This document shows positions 9,266-19,852 of a stretch of 64,000 bases of DNA, in pieces (the first letter of the stretch is position 1; each line of letters opens with the position of its first letter). The notes under the pieces were generated by a model. The model searched no databases. It was not told the DNA's origin and saw only the letters and a list, made by a program, of their open reading frames with translations. This DNA comes from Candidatus Dependentiae bacterium. Its GTDB lineage: Bacteria > Babelota > Babeliae > Babelales > RVW-14. The stretch is from positions 304,811-368,810 of the forward strand of contig JAFEAY010000021.1 in NCBI GenBank assembly GCA_018266175.1, written 5' to 3'. The translations under genes and the position numbers were made by a program.

Positions 9266-9670
9266 TTATCGTTTTACGAATTGGAATTTGCGACGAGCGC
9301 CTTTTTGACCGTATTTTTTACGTTCTTTGATGCGATCATCAACAGTAAGAAGTCCGTTTTGACGAAGAGTTGGTTTGATTGTTTCATCGCCAAGAAGCAA
9401 TGCACGAGAGATGCCAAGTTTAATTGCATCGGCTTGTCCAGCAAGGCCTCCACCATTAACATTTACTGTGATATCGAAGTTTTTTTCCAAGCCCAAAATT
9501 TTGAGAGGAAGAACGACTTTATGTCGGTTGAAGTCGGTATCAAAGTACTCTGAGTACTTCTCGCCATTGACAACAACGCTACCTGATCCTGATTTAACCC
9601 AGACGCGGGCGACAGCTTTTTTACGGCGGCCAACACCGTGGAGGTTAAGTGCACTTGCTTGTGTTTTCAT
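9266..9670 (-). CDS. rpsI: 30S ribosomal protein S9 (uS9)
   Basis: 134 aa, normal length. It shows GVGRRKKAVARVW near the start, the GGGLAGQADAIKLGISRALL block, and the basic tail RKKYGQKGARRKFQFVKR that reaches the P-site tRNA. In most bacteria rplM (L13) lies just upstream; here the upstream neighbour is a tRNA-Thr gene and no rplM is in the window. A promoter-like pair lies about 80 nt upstream, so rpsI seems to be transcribed alone. Confidence 0.97.
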   Translation of the reverse strand: MKTQASALNLHGVGRRKKAVARVWVKSGSGSVVVNGEKYSEYFDTDFNRHKVVLPLKILGLEKNFDITVNVNGGGLAGQADAIKLGISRALLLGDETIKPTLRQNGLLTVDDRIKERKKYGQKGARRKFQFVKR

Positions 9671-9750
9671 AGATTATCTAACCTGAAAATTCGTTTTATT
9701 CGTAAAGCTCGACTGACGTTATGCCACATGTTCACCAAAAATCCTACAGA

Positions 9751-9779
9751 ACATGAGGATTTTTGTCAAAAAAAGGTCT
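9751..9779 (-). promoter_or_regulatory. candidate sigma70-type promoter for rpsI
   Basis: Leftward, TTGACA (9774-9779) and TAGGAT (9751-9756) are spaced 17 nt apart, followed by about 80 nt of leader before rpsI. The -35 is perfect and the -10 matches at 4 of 6 positions. Confidence 0.6.
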
Positions 9780-9877
9780 TAAAAAAGGTCTTTTTGCATC
9801 AATTAATACAAAAGATACTGTTTTTTGGGCCTTGAAAAGGGCAACTACCCTCATCATAATTCTATTTATTATGGCTC

Positions 9878-9952
<75 letters not shown>

Positions 9953-10013
9953 CTACTATTGCCAAGTTCTGTAAGTCTAAACTAAAATTTTAAATCTGTT
10001 GAGAGGCTTTTTT

Positions 10014-10358
10014 TTATTGCTCAAAAGCTTCTTGACAAACTATGCATCGTGCGGCGTAAGGAAAGTTCTCAAGTCGGCGGTCAGAAATAGGCTCAGAACA
10101 ATCAACACATAGTCCATACTCTCCGCGATCAAGGCGAATGAGTGCATCATCAATTAAGCGAATTTCATCAATTTCATTCTTTTGGAGTGAATTTTGGAGT
10201 TTTTCCATTGAAAGAGATAGTGCTTCATCGCCGCTATCTTGAACTTGCCCATCTGATACTTTTTCATGTGAGTGCTGCGTAAGCTGATCGGTCATTTCAG
10301 CTTTTCGAGTTAGCAGTCCTTGTTTGATTTTTGTGAGTACTTCAACTCTCTGCTTCAC
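10014..10358 (-). CDS. DksA/TraR-type C4 zinc-finger protein
   Basis: 114 aa. The N-terminal half is helical and charged (probably a coiled coil); the C-terminus carries the C4 zinc finger CVDCSEPISDRRL...CIVC typical of DksA/TraR proteins, preceded by the EIRLIDDALIRLDRGEYGLC block that usually leads into it. DksA-family proteins enter the RNA polymerase secondary channel and tune initiation, often with ppGpp. At 114 aa it is shorter than E. coli DksA (151 aa) and closer to the small DksA-like group, so the exact role is open. Its ATG overlaps the tadA stop by 4 nt, so the two are co-translated. Confidence 0.88.
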   Translation of the reverse strand: MKQRVEVLTKIKQGLLTRKAEMTDQLTQHSHEKVSDGQVQDSGDEALSLSMEKLQNSLQKNEIDEIRLIDDALIRLDRGEYGLCVDCSEPISDRRLENFPYAARCIVCQEAFEQ

Positions 10359-10828
10359 GGTTTTACCCTTCTCATTTTTCTGACTTGTTTAAAAAATGCT
10401 TGTAAAAGATCAACGCTTTCTTGTTCTTTAACACCACCCTCAATAGACAGGCCTTTCGTGTAAAACGATAGATTTTCACTATCGCATGTAAATGCGCCAA
10501 ATAAATGAGACTTTGCACCGTACACTACACCCTTAATTCGGCTCAGTTTGATAAGCCCTAGGCACATTAAACAAGGCTCAAGAGTAACATAGATCACGCA
10601 ACCAATCAATCTCCAGCTGTCGATCTTGCGACAGGCTTGGGCGATAGCACGAACTTCGGCATGACCAAGTTGGCTTTTATTTGTCTCAATTTTGTTATAA
10701 CCTCGTCCAATTACAACCCCATCTGCATCAACAACAACGGCTCCGATCGGAACTTCATTATATTTGAGTGCAAGGGCGGCCTGTTTGAGTGCTTTTGTCA
10801 TAAAAAAACTTTTTTTTGTTTTATTCAT
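10355..10828 (-). CDS. tadA: tRNA-specific adenosine deaminase (TadA)
   Basis: 157 aa, the usual TadA size. N-terminal MTKALKQAALALKYNEVPIG matches the TadA start, followed by GAVVVDADGVVIGRGYN. Zinc ligands and catalytic Glu are present: HAEVRAI and EPCLMCLG (PCxxC). It converts A34 to inosine in tRNA-Arg(ACG). The block before the HAE motif reads NKSQLG instead of the common NDPTA, a small departure near the tRNA-binding surface. No strong Shine-Dalgarno is seen at ATG 10828. It is the first gene of a two-gene leftward operon with the DksA-like gene. Confidence 0.9.
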   Translation of the reverse strand: MNKTKKSFFMTKALKQAALALKYNEVPIGAVVVDADGVVIGRGYNKIETNKSQLGHAEVRAIAQACRKIDSWRLIGCVIYVTLEPCLMCLGLIKLSRIKGVVYGAKSHLFGAFTCDSENLSFYTKGLSIEGGVKEQESVDLLQAFFKQVRKMRRVKP

Positions 10829-10847
10829 ATTTTCTTATATTGAATTT

Positions 10848-10876
10848 TTGATGTAAGTCAGGAGCTTTGCTATACT
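10848..10876 (+). promoter_or_regulatory. candidate sigma70-type promoter for gyrB
   Basis: TTGATG (10848-10853) and TATACT (10871-10876) with a 17-nt spacer, about 150 nt before the gyrB start. The long leader shows no clear conserved structure. Confidence 0.55.
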
Positions 10877-11013
10877 GCATTGTGCAGATTTTCTCTAAGG
10901 TAAACTACCCGCAGCGTACTCGTTTCTGATATGCTACACTAAAGTTTTCCAAATTTTAAAGTATCTTTGTTGTAAATTATGTTTTTGTTTGTCGTCTGGC
11001 AGCATTATTGTAG

Positions 11014-13461
<2,448 letters not shown>

Positions 13462-13477
13462 ATATTTGAGATCTTAC

Positions 13478-13517
13478 AAAAACCCCACTCACTTTTACCA
13501 GGTGAGTGGGGTTTTTT
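13478..13517. terminator. gyrB intrinsic terminator
   Basis: A 15-bp stem (13478-13492 with 13502-13516) with a GC-rich core ends in a T6 run; the A-run on the other side lets it serve the leftward PLD gene as well. Confidence 0.9.
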
Positions 13518-13531
13518 ATTGGACTTTTCTA

Positions 13532-14302
13532 TTACTGTTGCACACTGAGTGTACAAGCTTGATGCTTATTAATAATCTCAATAAGTTCAGATGCCAGTAA
13601 TCCTTCTTCACTCATTTGATTAATCGCAGCAAGAACTTTTCCAGCAAGTGACGTAGGCATGTGTATTGAGATTCGATCAGGGTAATAGGGCTTGCATGAG
13701 TTATCGGTCATCATGCGGGAAAAATGTTGATCAAATTGCTTACAGATTTCTCGATCACTGCTCGCAATAACATTTTCATGATTTTTTTTGTTGGCCGCAC
13801 CTGTCCAATTAAATGACCCGGTCCAAACCATAACTTTATCAATAATCATAAATTTGTGATGCATGAGCGGATCATTTGAAAACCATTTTTCATCAGTCGA
13901 CCATTTTGTAGAAACAATTTTAGTTTTTAATCGTAAGCTTTGTTTTTTAGGCTCTCGTGTTTGAGGTGTGTGAACATCAAGAACATAAACCGGTATGCCA
14001 TTTTCAACAAGCATATCGGCTTTGCCATATTTTCCTAAACTAATTTGGTCCGTAATAATGCGAACATCAACTCCTCGCTTTTGAGCATTAATCAGTGCTT
14101 GAGCAATATCTTTGTCGGTAATCATATACACAGCGGCGTGAATAGATTTTTTTGCTTGAGCAATAAATTCAATAAGTTGAGCTGTTGGTTTATCGTAGGG
14201 AGCAAAAAAGATCCAGTTACGGGCGACCATTGATGATGTGCATAGAGTACAAATCAATGCGAATAGAAGAAAAGCGTGAAATAGTGATGCGATTTTTTTC
14301 AT
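13532..14302 (-). CDS. exported phospholipase-D-family nuclease
   Basis: 256 aa with an N-terminal signal peptide (FHAFLLFALICTLCTSSMVA). One HKD catalytic motif is complete: MHHKFMIIDKVMVWTGSFNW (HxK, D, then GSxN). Upstream it has AKKSIHAAVYMITDKDIAQAL and RGVDVRIITDQ, as in the small single-HKD Nuc/PLD6-like endonucleases that work as dimers. It probably acts outside the inner membrane, on nucleic acids or phospholipids; the HKD motif alone does not decide between them. It lies alone on the left strand, after the gyrB terminator. In a host-associated bacterium it could serve nucleic acid scavenging or act on the host; this is inference. Confidence 0.87.
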   Translation of the reverse strand: MKKIASLFHAFLLFALICTLCTSSMVARNWIFFAPYDKPTAQLIEFIAQAKKSIHAAVYMITDKDIAQALINAQKRGVDVRIITDQISLGKYGKADMLVENGIPVYVLDVHTPQTREPKKQSLRLKTKIVSTKWSTDEKWFSNDPLMHHKFMIIDKVMVWTGSFNWTGAANKKNHENVIASSDREICKQFDQHFSRMMTDNSCKPYYPDRISIHMPTSLAGKVLAAINQMSEEGLLASELIEIINKHQACTLSVQQ

Positions 14303-14380
14303 AACAAAATCCTTTGAAAAAGCGAGTTGAAGCGAGAAATAGAAGCGCTTTTTTGAGCATCTTCTTATTCTAAAAATTCT

Positions 14381-14396
14381 TTCTGCTTATTCAGAA
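14381..14396 (-). terminator. weak hairpin after the adenylate kinase gene
   Basis: TTCTG/CAGAA stem with a 6-nt loop, followed leftward by AGAATTTTTAG. It is short and borderline as a terminator. Confidence 0.35.
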
Positions 14397-14427
14397 GGAT
14401 TTTGTTATTTTGGTCAGATTAAAGCTT

Positions 14428-15180
14428 TTATTTAAGGTTATGATATAACGCTTTAAAGTTATCAAAAACCTCGTTCATGCTTTTATTTTCAACATCTAAA
14501 TTATGAAAAGGCATGCGAGCGTTATGATAGAAATCAACAAGCGGTTGATTATTTTGTGCATAGACTTCAAGGCGCTGGCGAACAATTACTTCCTGATCAT
14601 CTTCGCGTTGAATCAAAGCACTACCGCATTTTTGGCACCTTGTTACATCTTCAAGTGTTGTGCGTGAATAAACCGTTTGGCATGTTTTATTTTCACACAT
14701 GAGTCGGTTGCTAATGCGTTGAATAATTGCATCATCAGAAATGGTAATTGAAATTACGTGTAATGTGAGTTCGGGAAAGTTACTTTTTAAAAGGCTGGTT
14801 AGCAGCTCTGCTTGTCGAGCGGTTCGTGGATATCCATCAAGAACAATTGTTTTTCCTTGTCCGGCATTTTCTTTAAGCCATACCTTTACCATATCAGAAA
14901 TCATTTCATCAGGAATAAGCTTGCCTTCTTTAAGGAGTCCTTTAATTAATTCATCGCCTCGAGCAATTGCTTGGCGACATAAGTTTCCGGTTGAAAGTAC
15001 CTGCATCCCTAGTTTATCAACGCATTGTTGTGCAATCGTTCCTTTACCAGATCCTGGAGCTCCAAGAAAGGTAAGCAAAATTGCTTGAGTCTGAGGAGCA
15101 TCTTGTTTTGCGATAAAAAATCGGTAGATCAATGTACACGTGATAATAACAAGCAATAATATGATAAGTGTAAGCTTCAT
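14428..15180 (-). CDS. adk: adenylate kinase with an N-terminal membrane anchor
   Basis: The kinase domain starts near residue 33 of the 250-aa form: P-loop FLGAPGSGKGTIA, LSTGNLCR, LDGYPRTARQ, and a zinc-type LID with four cysteines (MCENKTC and RCQKCG). It interconverts AMP, ADP and ATP. Before it lies a hydrophobic stretch (residues 2-23) behind MKLT, expected to be a signal anchor; ordinary Adk has none. A longer form from 15270 would add 30 mostly hydrophobic residues; I prefer ATG 15180, though its Shine-Dalgarno is weak. The anchor suggests the enzyme sits on the membrane, possibly facing the periplasm. It may be a second adenylate kinase in addition to a cytosolic one. Confidence 0.85.
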   Translation of the reverse strand: MKLTLIILLLVIITCTLIYRFFIAKQDAPQTQAILLTFLGAPGSGKGTIAQQCVDKLGMQVLSTGNLCRQAIARGDELIKGLLKEGKLIPDEMISDMVKVWLKENAGQGKTIVLDGYPRTARQAELLTSLLKSNFPELTLHVISITISDDAIIQRISNRLMCENKTCQTVYSRTTLEDVTRCQKCGSALIQREDDQEVIVRQRLEVYAQNNQPLVDFYHNARMPFHNLDVENKSMNEVFDNFKALYHNLK

Positions 15181-15332
15181 GAGTTTTCTTTCGCCAAATA
15201 TCAAGAAAAAACGGTTTGAAAGTAATGGAATATTCTTAATTAAGAATAGCATAAAAGCTAAAAAAAGCATCGGATATTAAGGGTTTCTGCTCGGATTTTG
15301 CTCATAAAAGATCATCTTTTAATCACATAAAT

Positions 15333-15365
15333 AAGGGGCCTGTAGAGATTAATTACAGGCCCCTT
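15333..15365 (-). terminator. terminator of the giant-protein operon
   Basis: A perfect 12-bp stem with a GC-rich centre (15333-15344 with 15354-15365) about 20 nt beyond the stop at 15385; leftward it is followed by an AT-rich but broken T-tract. Confidence 0.7.
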
Positions 15366-15384
15366 AAAGAAAATACGAGGATTT

Positions 15385-18300
15385 TTATGCAGGAGTTGGT
15401 TGGTTGGCAGCAGCTGCTTCAGGTGTTTGTTCTCCGACCGGTTGTGTTACAGGAGCTTCTGACGCAGTAGTATCAGGAGCCTCTTGAGCAGGTTGTGATT
15501 GCCCAGCTTGTTGTTCTTGTGTTGCAGCGTCCTCTGGAGTAGTAGCTGTTGGAGCCGCAGCCTGTGCTGCTGGCTTGCCACTCATTCGTCCTACCTGAAC
15601 ATTACGCAGGGTAATTGGGATATCCCAGTTACTGAAGCCAACATACTTTATTCCCTTCCATGGGAATGGATCTTGCCATTCCATGATCATATTTTTTCCA
15701 GGAGCTCCTTTGCCAATACGGACAAGTCCATTCTTGAGTGATACCCAATAGGCTTCAAATTTATTTTGTCTGAACATTGAATCTGGGTTTTCTTCTTTTG
15801 TTAATGTTTTTGCAGATTTACCAAGGCTTTTGATGCGAATAACGTGTCGTGTATTTTCCCAGCCTCCAAGGGTTACTTCGTAAAGCTTGTTATCGGTATT
15901 ACGAACTCTAAATGGTTCTTGAGCAAAGCCAACAAATACATCGCCTAGCGCATTAGCTTCAAAAATAACCATGCCATCATCTTCGAGTGGAAGTGGTGCA
16001 GGGAACCAGACGTATTCACCGAAGAGTGGTTGAAGATTAATAGCTGTATCTTTCTTTGCAAATTTAAAGACATCGGTTGAAATTTCAAGAATGGTTTTGT
16101 ACCACGTATCACGTGCCGCTTGATCCTGCTTATTTTCAGGATTAATCAGGTAGGTATTTGAAAGTGCGTGAATCAACATGTTCATAAATAGGTCTTGAAG
16201 TCGATAGTCTTGCTGTGTTTTGTAAACGGTGCACATGCGTGAAATGCCATCAAAAATACTCAGTTTAGTTGCAGAATCTGAAACAACATATGGATGGTTG
16301 GCGCGACGTATAATTTCTTCATAGTTTGTTACAAGTTCTTCAAATTGAGGTGCATAGGTAGCATTCAGCTTGGCCATTTTCATCATCATCATGTTAATAA
16401 GTTCTGCATTACGTTCAGCTTCTGGTGGAACAGAGGCATCAGCCGATGTATCAGCTTGAACATTTTCGGTAAATACATAACTATCATGCGATCTGTATGT
16501 ATGTTTAAGCATTCCTTTTGTTCCAGCAGCACCTGCTTTTGCGGCAACACCTGCACCAGCCATTGCTGTCTTAAGTCCAAGTGCAACCATGCTGCTCACT
16601 GCATCAGCTCCACCACTAATTGAAGCGGCAGCGCTTATGCTTGCATCACCGGTTGCATCTGCAACTTCTGCCGCAATTTCAAGAGCAATCTTCGCAGGAG
16701 GTTCAGTTGGAAAAGCGGTTTGATAAACTAATGGAACACCGGTTGGATCAATATCAAGCCTGAGTGGATATTTTGCCTGGCGCATTGGTGTTTTCGCAAT
16801 AGCATAAGGAGTTCCTGTTGTTTTAGCTCGATCACCAAATACGGTTAAGGTAACGCGTGGACCATCTTGAACAAGTTCATAAGTATACTGTTTAATGATA
16901 AAGACCGATCCTTTATATTTAAATCGCTGTATTGGTTTTTTATATGAAAATTTTTGTTTTTGTGCGCCAAGACCGACTGATGAGGCGACTAATACATTGG
17001 AAATAGTTTGTGGATGGTCGGCTATCACCCAGCCAATTTTAGCGACATTATCAATTGGATTGTTATCTTCCCAGACTAAGAAAATATTTTCACCAAGTTT
17101 TCCTTGGCCAGCCATAATAAGGCCACCGTCAATGCTTACCCATATCGAATTATTCTTTGTTGTTTCAAGTTTTCCAAAAGGCATTGTTTCAATATTCACC
17201 GATAAAGCGAGATCATTATTTTTGAAAACTTTTGCAGTAGTATTGCTATCACCACCAATAACAATCCTGTATCCATCACCTTTTTCGTTTTGGAAAACAG
17301 TTGTAAGATCATTTTGTGCTTTTGCATTAAATTGTAATGTTCCCTCGTTTGGAACACGGAGTATATAATCGCTCATTTGTAGAGAGCCTTGCTTGCCACT
17401 CAAGGAGATTGTTTTCTGAGGGACAGGATATTTTGTTGTGTCTGTTTGAGAAACAAGAGGTTCTCCAAATTGAATTTCAGTATATTCGATGCGTTCAGCA
17501 TCGGAGCTAAAACCAACACGGTTTGGCTGTTCTTTAAGTGGTATATATGCTGATAAGAAGACGTTATCACCAGGAGCCCCAATACCTGCTGTTAAAAAGT
17601 TGTTATTCAAGCTGACCCAGTAAGGAATAAATCGTCCAGGTTGTGCCTTTGCCATGTTGTTAATATTTCCCTTTGCTTCTGCAAGAATTTTGTCTCCCAT
17701 TTTTACAAGAGATTTCGAGTTTCCATCAGCTCCAATAATGACGCGGAACATATAATTGACATTAATGCGATCGCCAAAAATAACCTGAATATTTCCGTCA
17801 TCAGATGCTCGAGCAAGAAAGGTAACGGTTGTGTTTCCTGGATTCTGTAATGACTCAGCAATCCATGCAACACCTTGACTCCATAGAGCTCTGAGCATAA
17901 GCATTTTACTTGAATCAAAGTTCAAAATTTCTCGTTCACGAGCATAACCGGCAATAGAGAATGGATTGGATAATTCATAGCTTACGTGCTGCTTTGCATC
18001 ATAGGCTGCAATGTTTCCAATAGATGTTTGAATTGCATATTCAGATTTGTTTACAACTTCATCCAAAATACCAAGACCTGCAGTCACGCGGCTTGCGCGT
18101 AATTTGCTTCCAGCAGATGCTTGTGTAGCCGGTGCTGTTCCCGCAATTGAGCGATATGCTTGTTTAGCTGTAGTCGGTAGCGCTGATTCATCAGTTATTG
18201 TTTCAATTGAAAAAATTTGCGTACCGCCGCGATCTTTAGAGCCGAACCACTGTTGTGAAGATAACGGGTCAACGGAATTTTTTTGCGGAACGGTGAGTGA

Positions 18301-19842
18301 GAAATATCCCTGCTTCCATCTGCTTGAAAAGTTAACACAAACTTTTCTGCCTTGCGATACCGGAGCTAAACTTTCAATTTCTACAACGTCATTACTACGA
18401 ATTGCACCGGTCAGTCCATATGGGCTTGAAAGTCTAAAAACTTGAGATCCGTTTTGAGTGTTCGGATTGGCAACCAGTGAAACAACAATATCATTCCAGC
18501 CAACAATTTTTGGATCATAGTGATTTGCTGGAACCCACCACTTCCATGATTTTCCAAGACCTCCTGCTTTGGTTTTAACACCAAGGGCTGCGTAAAGAGA
18601 CCAAATTTCAACTGTGCTTCCAAATGTAAGTTCTGTTCGGTCATTAGGATTATCTTTTTTTGTAAACATAAAAAAGCAGGCTTGTTCAGGGCGAGGATCT
18701 TTTGTTGGATTATCGCTTCCAACAAGAATTTCGCTATGATTATTGGGAATAGGATTTGCGTCTTGAGGATCGCGAGCGCTTGAGCCGTGCGTCCAAACTC
18801 GGCGACCATCCCACTTTGATGTGAGGCGCGTAATTTGATTTGCGATAACTTTTGTTCCACGTGCTTCATCAAGCTTTCTGATTTCTTGTGTAAGAGGAAT
18901 TCGCTCAAGAACGGTTCCTTTTTCGTCGGTACTCACAATGGTTCCCTCGTACCCGATGCTTGCTTGAGCTGTTTTAAAATCACTTAAAAGTTGCCAATCA
19001 TCAGCTTTAGTTCCTTGAGCACCGGTTACTCGTTTCCAGATGCGTCCTTGATAATCAACAAACAAGATATTGAACTTATCCATAACAACGATGCTTTTTG
19101 GGTTACCAAGTCCAACTTCTGCCGGTTTAATTACTCTAATCCATTTTTTATCGCCGCGAAAAAATCGATAGAGAGCAAGATCGCGTGCATCAATTTTCCA
19201 AACGCTTCCATCTCCTCCGGCTGCAACATAAGCAGCAGAGTCTGGCAGTGCTCGCCAGAGCGCAAGCTCTTCTTGAGCCTTATTTTTTGGTGGATTTGCA
19301 GCATCAGCTCGGCGTAAAATTTGATTGTTCATGGTCACAATATACACTTCATCTTTTGTTCCGACCGAAATTTGCTGTGCTTTAACTCCTGGAAATTGTA
19401 TCCAATTATTTTTTTCAAAGCGCCAGACGCCGCCATTTTTATCAAGTCCCCAAATAGTTCCATCACCAGAAATTTCACAACTTTGAAAGTCACTTTTATT
19501 TCCAAGTGGATCCCATTGTTTGCCTTTAAATAACAGAGCTTTGCCTTCTTTGGTGACACCTGCTATGAGTGCATTGTCTCCGCCGCGCACAGTCGACACA
19601 TACTGTAGTGTTGCTGAATGAGCTTTATAACCACGTGGCACTGCGGTAATTACTTGTCCGCTGCCAACAGGTTGAGATGTGGGTTCCTTGTTGGGTTGAC
19701 TTGGTGCACCATCTTGTTCTGTTGCTTGAGCAATGAGTGCTTGCATACTGGGGACCGCTTGAGCTCCATGGCAAGCAAGTGATAAAGTGCTTATGAGCAC
19801 TAGTAAGTAAGAAATTTTCAAAACATTCGATGATTTTATCAT
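15385..19842 (-). CDS. giant exported tectonin/FAMeT-domain protein (1485 aa)
   Basis: Signal peptide at 1-27. About residues 75-340 form repeated ISGDGTIWGLDKNGGVWRFE-like units, each with DG(S/T)(I/V)W, typical of tectonin/TECPR beta-propellers. Residues 345-560 form a compact block that I cannot name. Three FAMeT (farnesoic-acid-O-methyltransferase-like, PF12248-type) modules follow near 660-800, 830-960 and 1310-1430, each with YWVSL/IWVSI, a G-x-GAPG-like turn, and a W-x-D/F-P strand. An Ala/Gly-rich helical segment lies near 1085-1150; the last 50 residues are A/P/T/Q-rich. No methyltransferase motif is present; such modules are thought to be carbohydrate- or ligand-binding folds. AAAGGAG precedes the ATG, 10 nt after its paralogue. 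Likely a surface or secreted adhesin-like protein. Confidence 0.8.
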   Translation of the reverse strand: MIKSSNVLKISYLLVLISTLSLACHGAQAVPSMQALIAQATEQDGAPSQPNKEPTSQPVGSGQVITAVPRGYKAHSATLQYVSTVRGGDNALIAGVTKEGKALLFKGKQWDPLGNKSDFQSCEISGDGTIWGLDKNGGVWRFEKNNWIQFPGVKAQQISVGTKDEVYIVTMNNQILRRADAANPPKNKAQEELALWRALPDSAAYVAAGGDGSVWKIDARDLALYRFFRGDKKWIRVIKPAEVGLGNPKSIVVMDKFNILFVDYQGRIWKRVTGAQGTKADDWQLLSDFKTAQASIGYEGTIVSTDEKGTVLERIPLTQEIRKLDEARGTKVIANQITRLTSKWDGRRVWTHGSSARDPQDANPIPNNHSEILVGSDNPTKDPRPEQACFFMFTKKDNPNDRTELTFGSTVEIWSLYAALGVKTKAGGLGKSWKWWVPANHYDPKIVGWNDIVVSLVANPNTQNGSQVFRLSSPYGLTGAIRSNDVVEIESLAPVSQGRKVCVNFSSRWKQGYFSLTVPQKNSVDPLSSQQWFGSKDRGGTQIFSIETITDESALPTTAKQAYRSIAGTAPATQASAGSKLRASRVTAGLGILDEVVNKSEYAIQTSIGNIAAYDAKQHVSYELSNPFSIAGYAREREILNFDSSKMLMLRALWSQGVAWIAESLQNPGNTTVTFLARASDDGNIQVIFGDRINVNYMFRVIIGADGNSKSLVKMGDKILAEAKGNINNMAKAQPGRFIPYWVSLNNNFLTAGIGAPGDNVFLSAYIPLKEQPNRVGFSSDAERIEYTEIQFGEPLVSQTDTTKYPVPQKTISLSGKQGSLQMSDYILRVPNEGTLQFNAKAQNDLTTVFQNEKGDGYRIVIGGDSNTTAKVFKNNDLALSVNIETMPFGKLETTKNNSIWVSIDGGLIMAGQGKLGENIFLVWEDNNPIDNVAKIGWVIADHPQTISNVLVASSVGLGAQKQKFSYKKPIQRFKYKGSVFIIKQYTYELVQDGPRVTLTVFGDRAKTTGTPYAIAKTPMRQAKYPLRLDIDPTGVPLVYQTAFPTEPPAKIALEIAAEVADATGDASISAAASISGGADAVSSMVALGLKTAMAGAGVAAKAGAAGTKGMLKHTYRSHDSYVFTENVQADTSADASVPPEAERNAELINMMMMKMAKLNATYAPQFEELVTNYEEIIRRANHPYVVSDSATKLSIFDGISRMCTVYKTQQDYRLQDLFMNMLIHALSNTYLINPENKQDQAARDTWYKTILEISTDVFKFAKKDTAINLQPLFGEYVWFPAPLPLEDDGMVIFEANALGDVFVGFAQEPFRVRNTDNKLYEVTLGGWENTRHVIRIKSLGKSAKTLTKEENPDSMFRQNKFEAYWVSLKNGLVRIGKGAPGKNMIMEWQDPFPWKGIKYVGFSNWDIPITLRNVQVGRMSGKPAAQAAAPTATTPEDAATQEQQAGQSQPAQEAPDTTASEAPVTQPVGEQTPEAAAANQPTPA

Positions 19843-19852
19843 TACAACTCCT

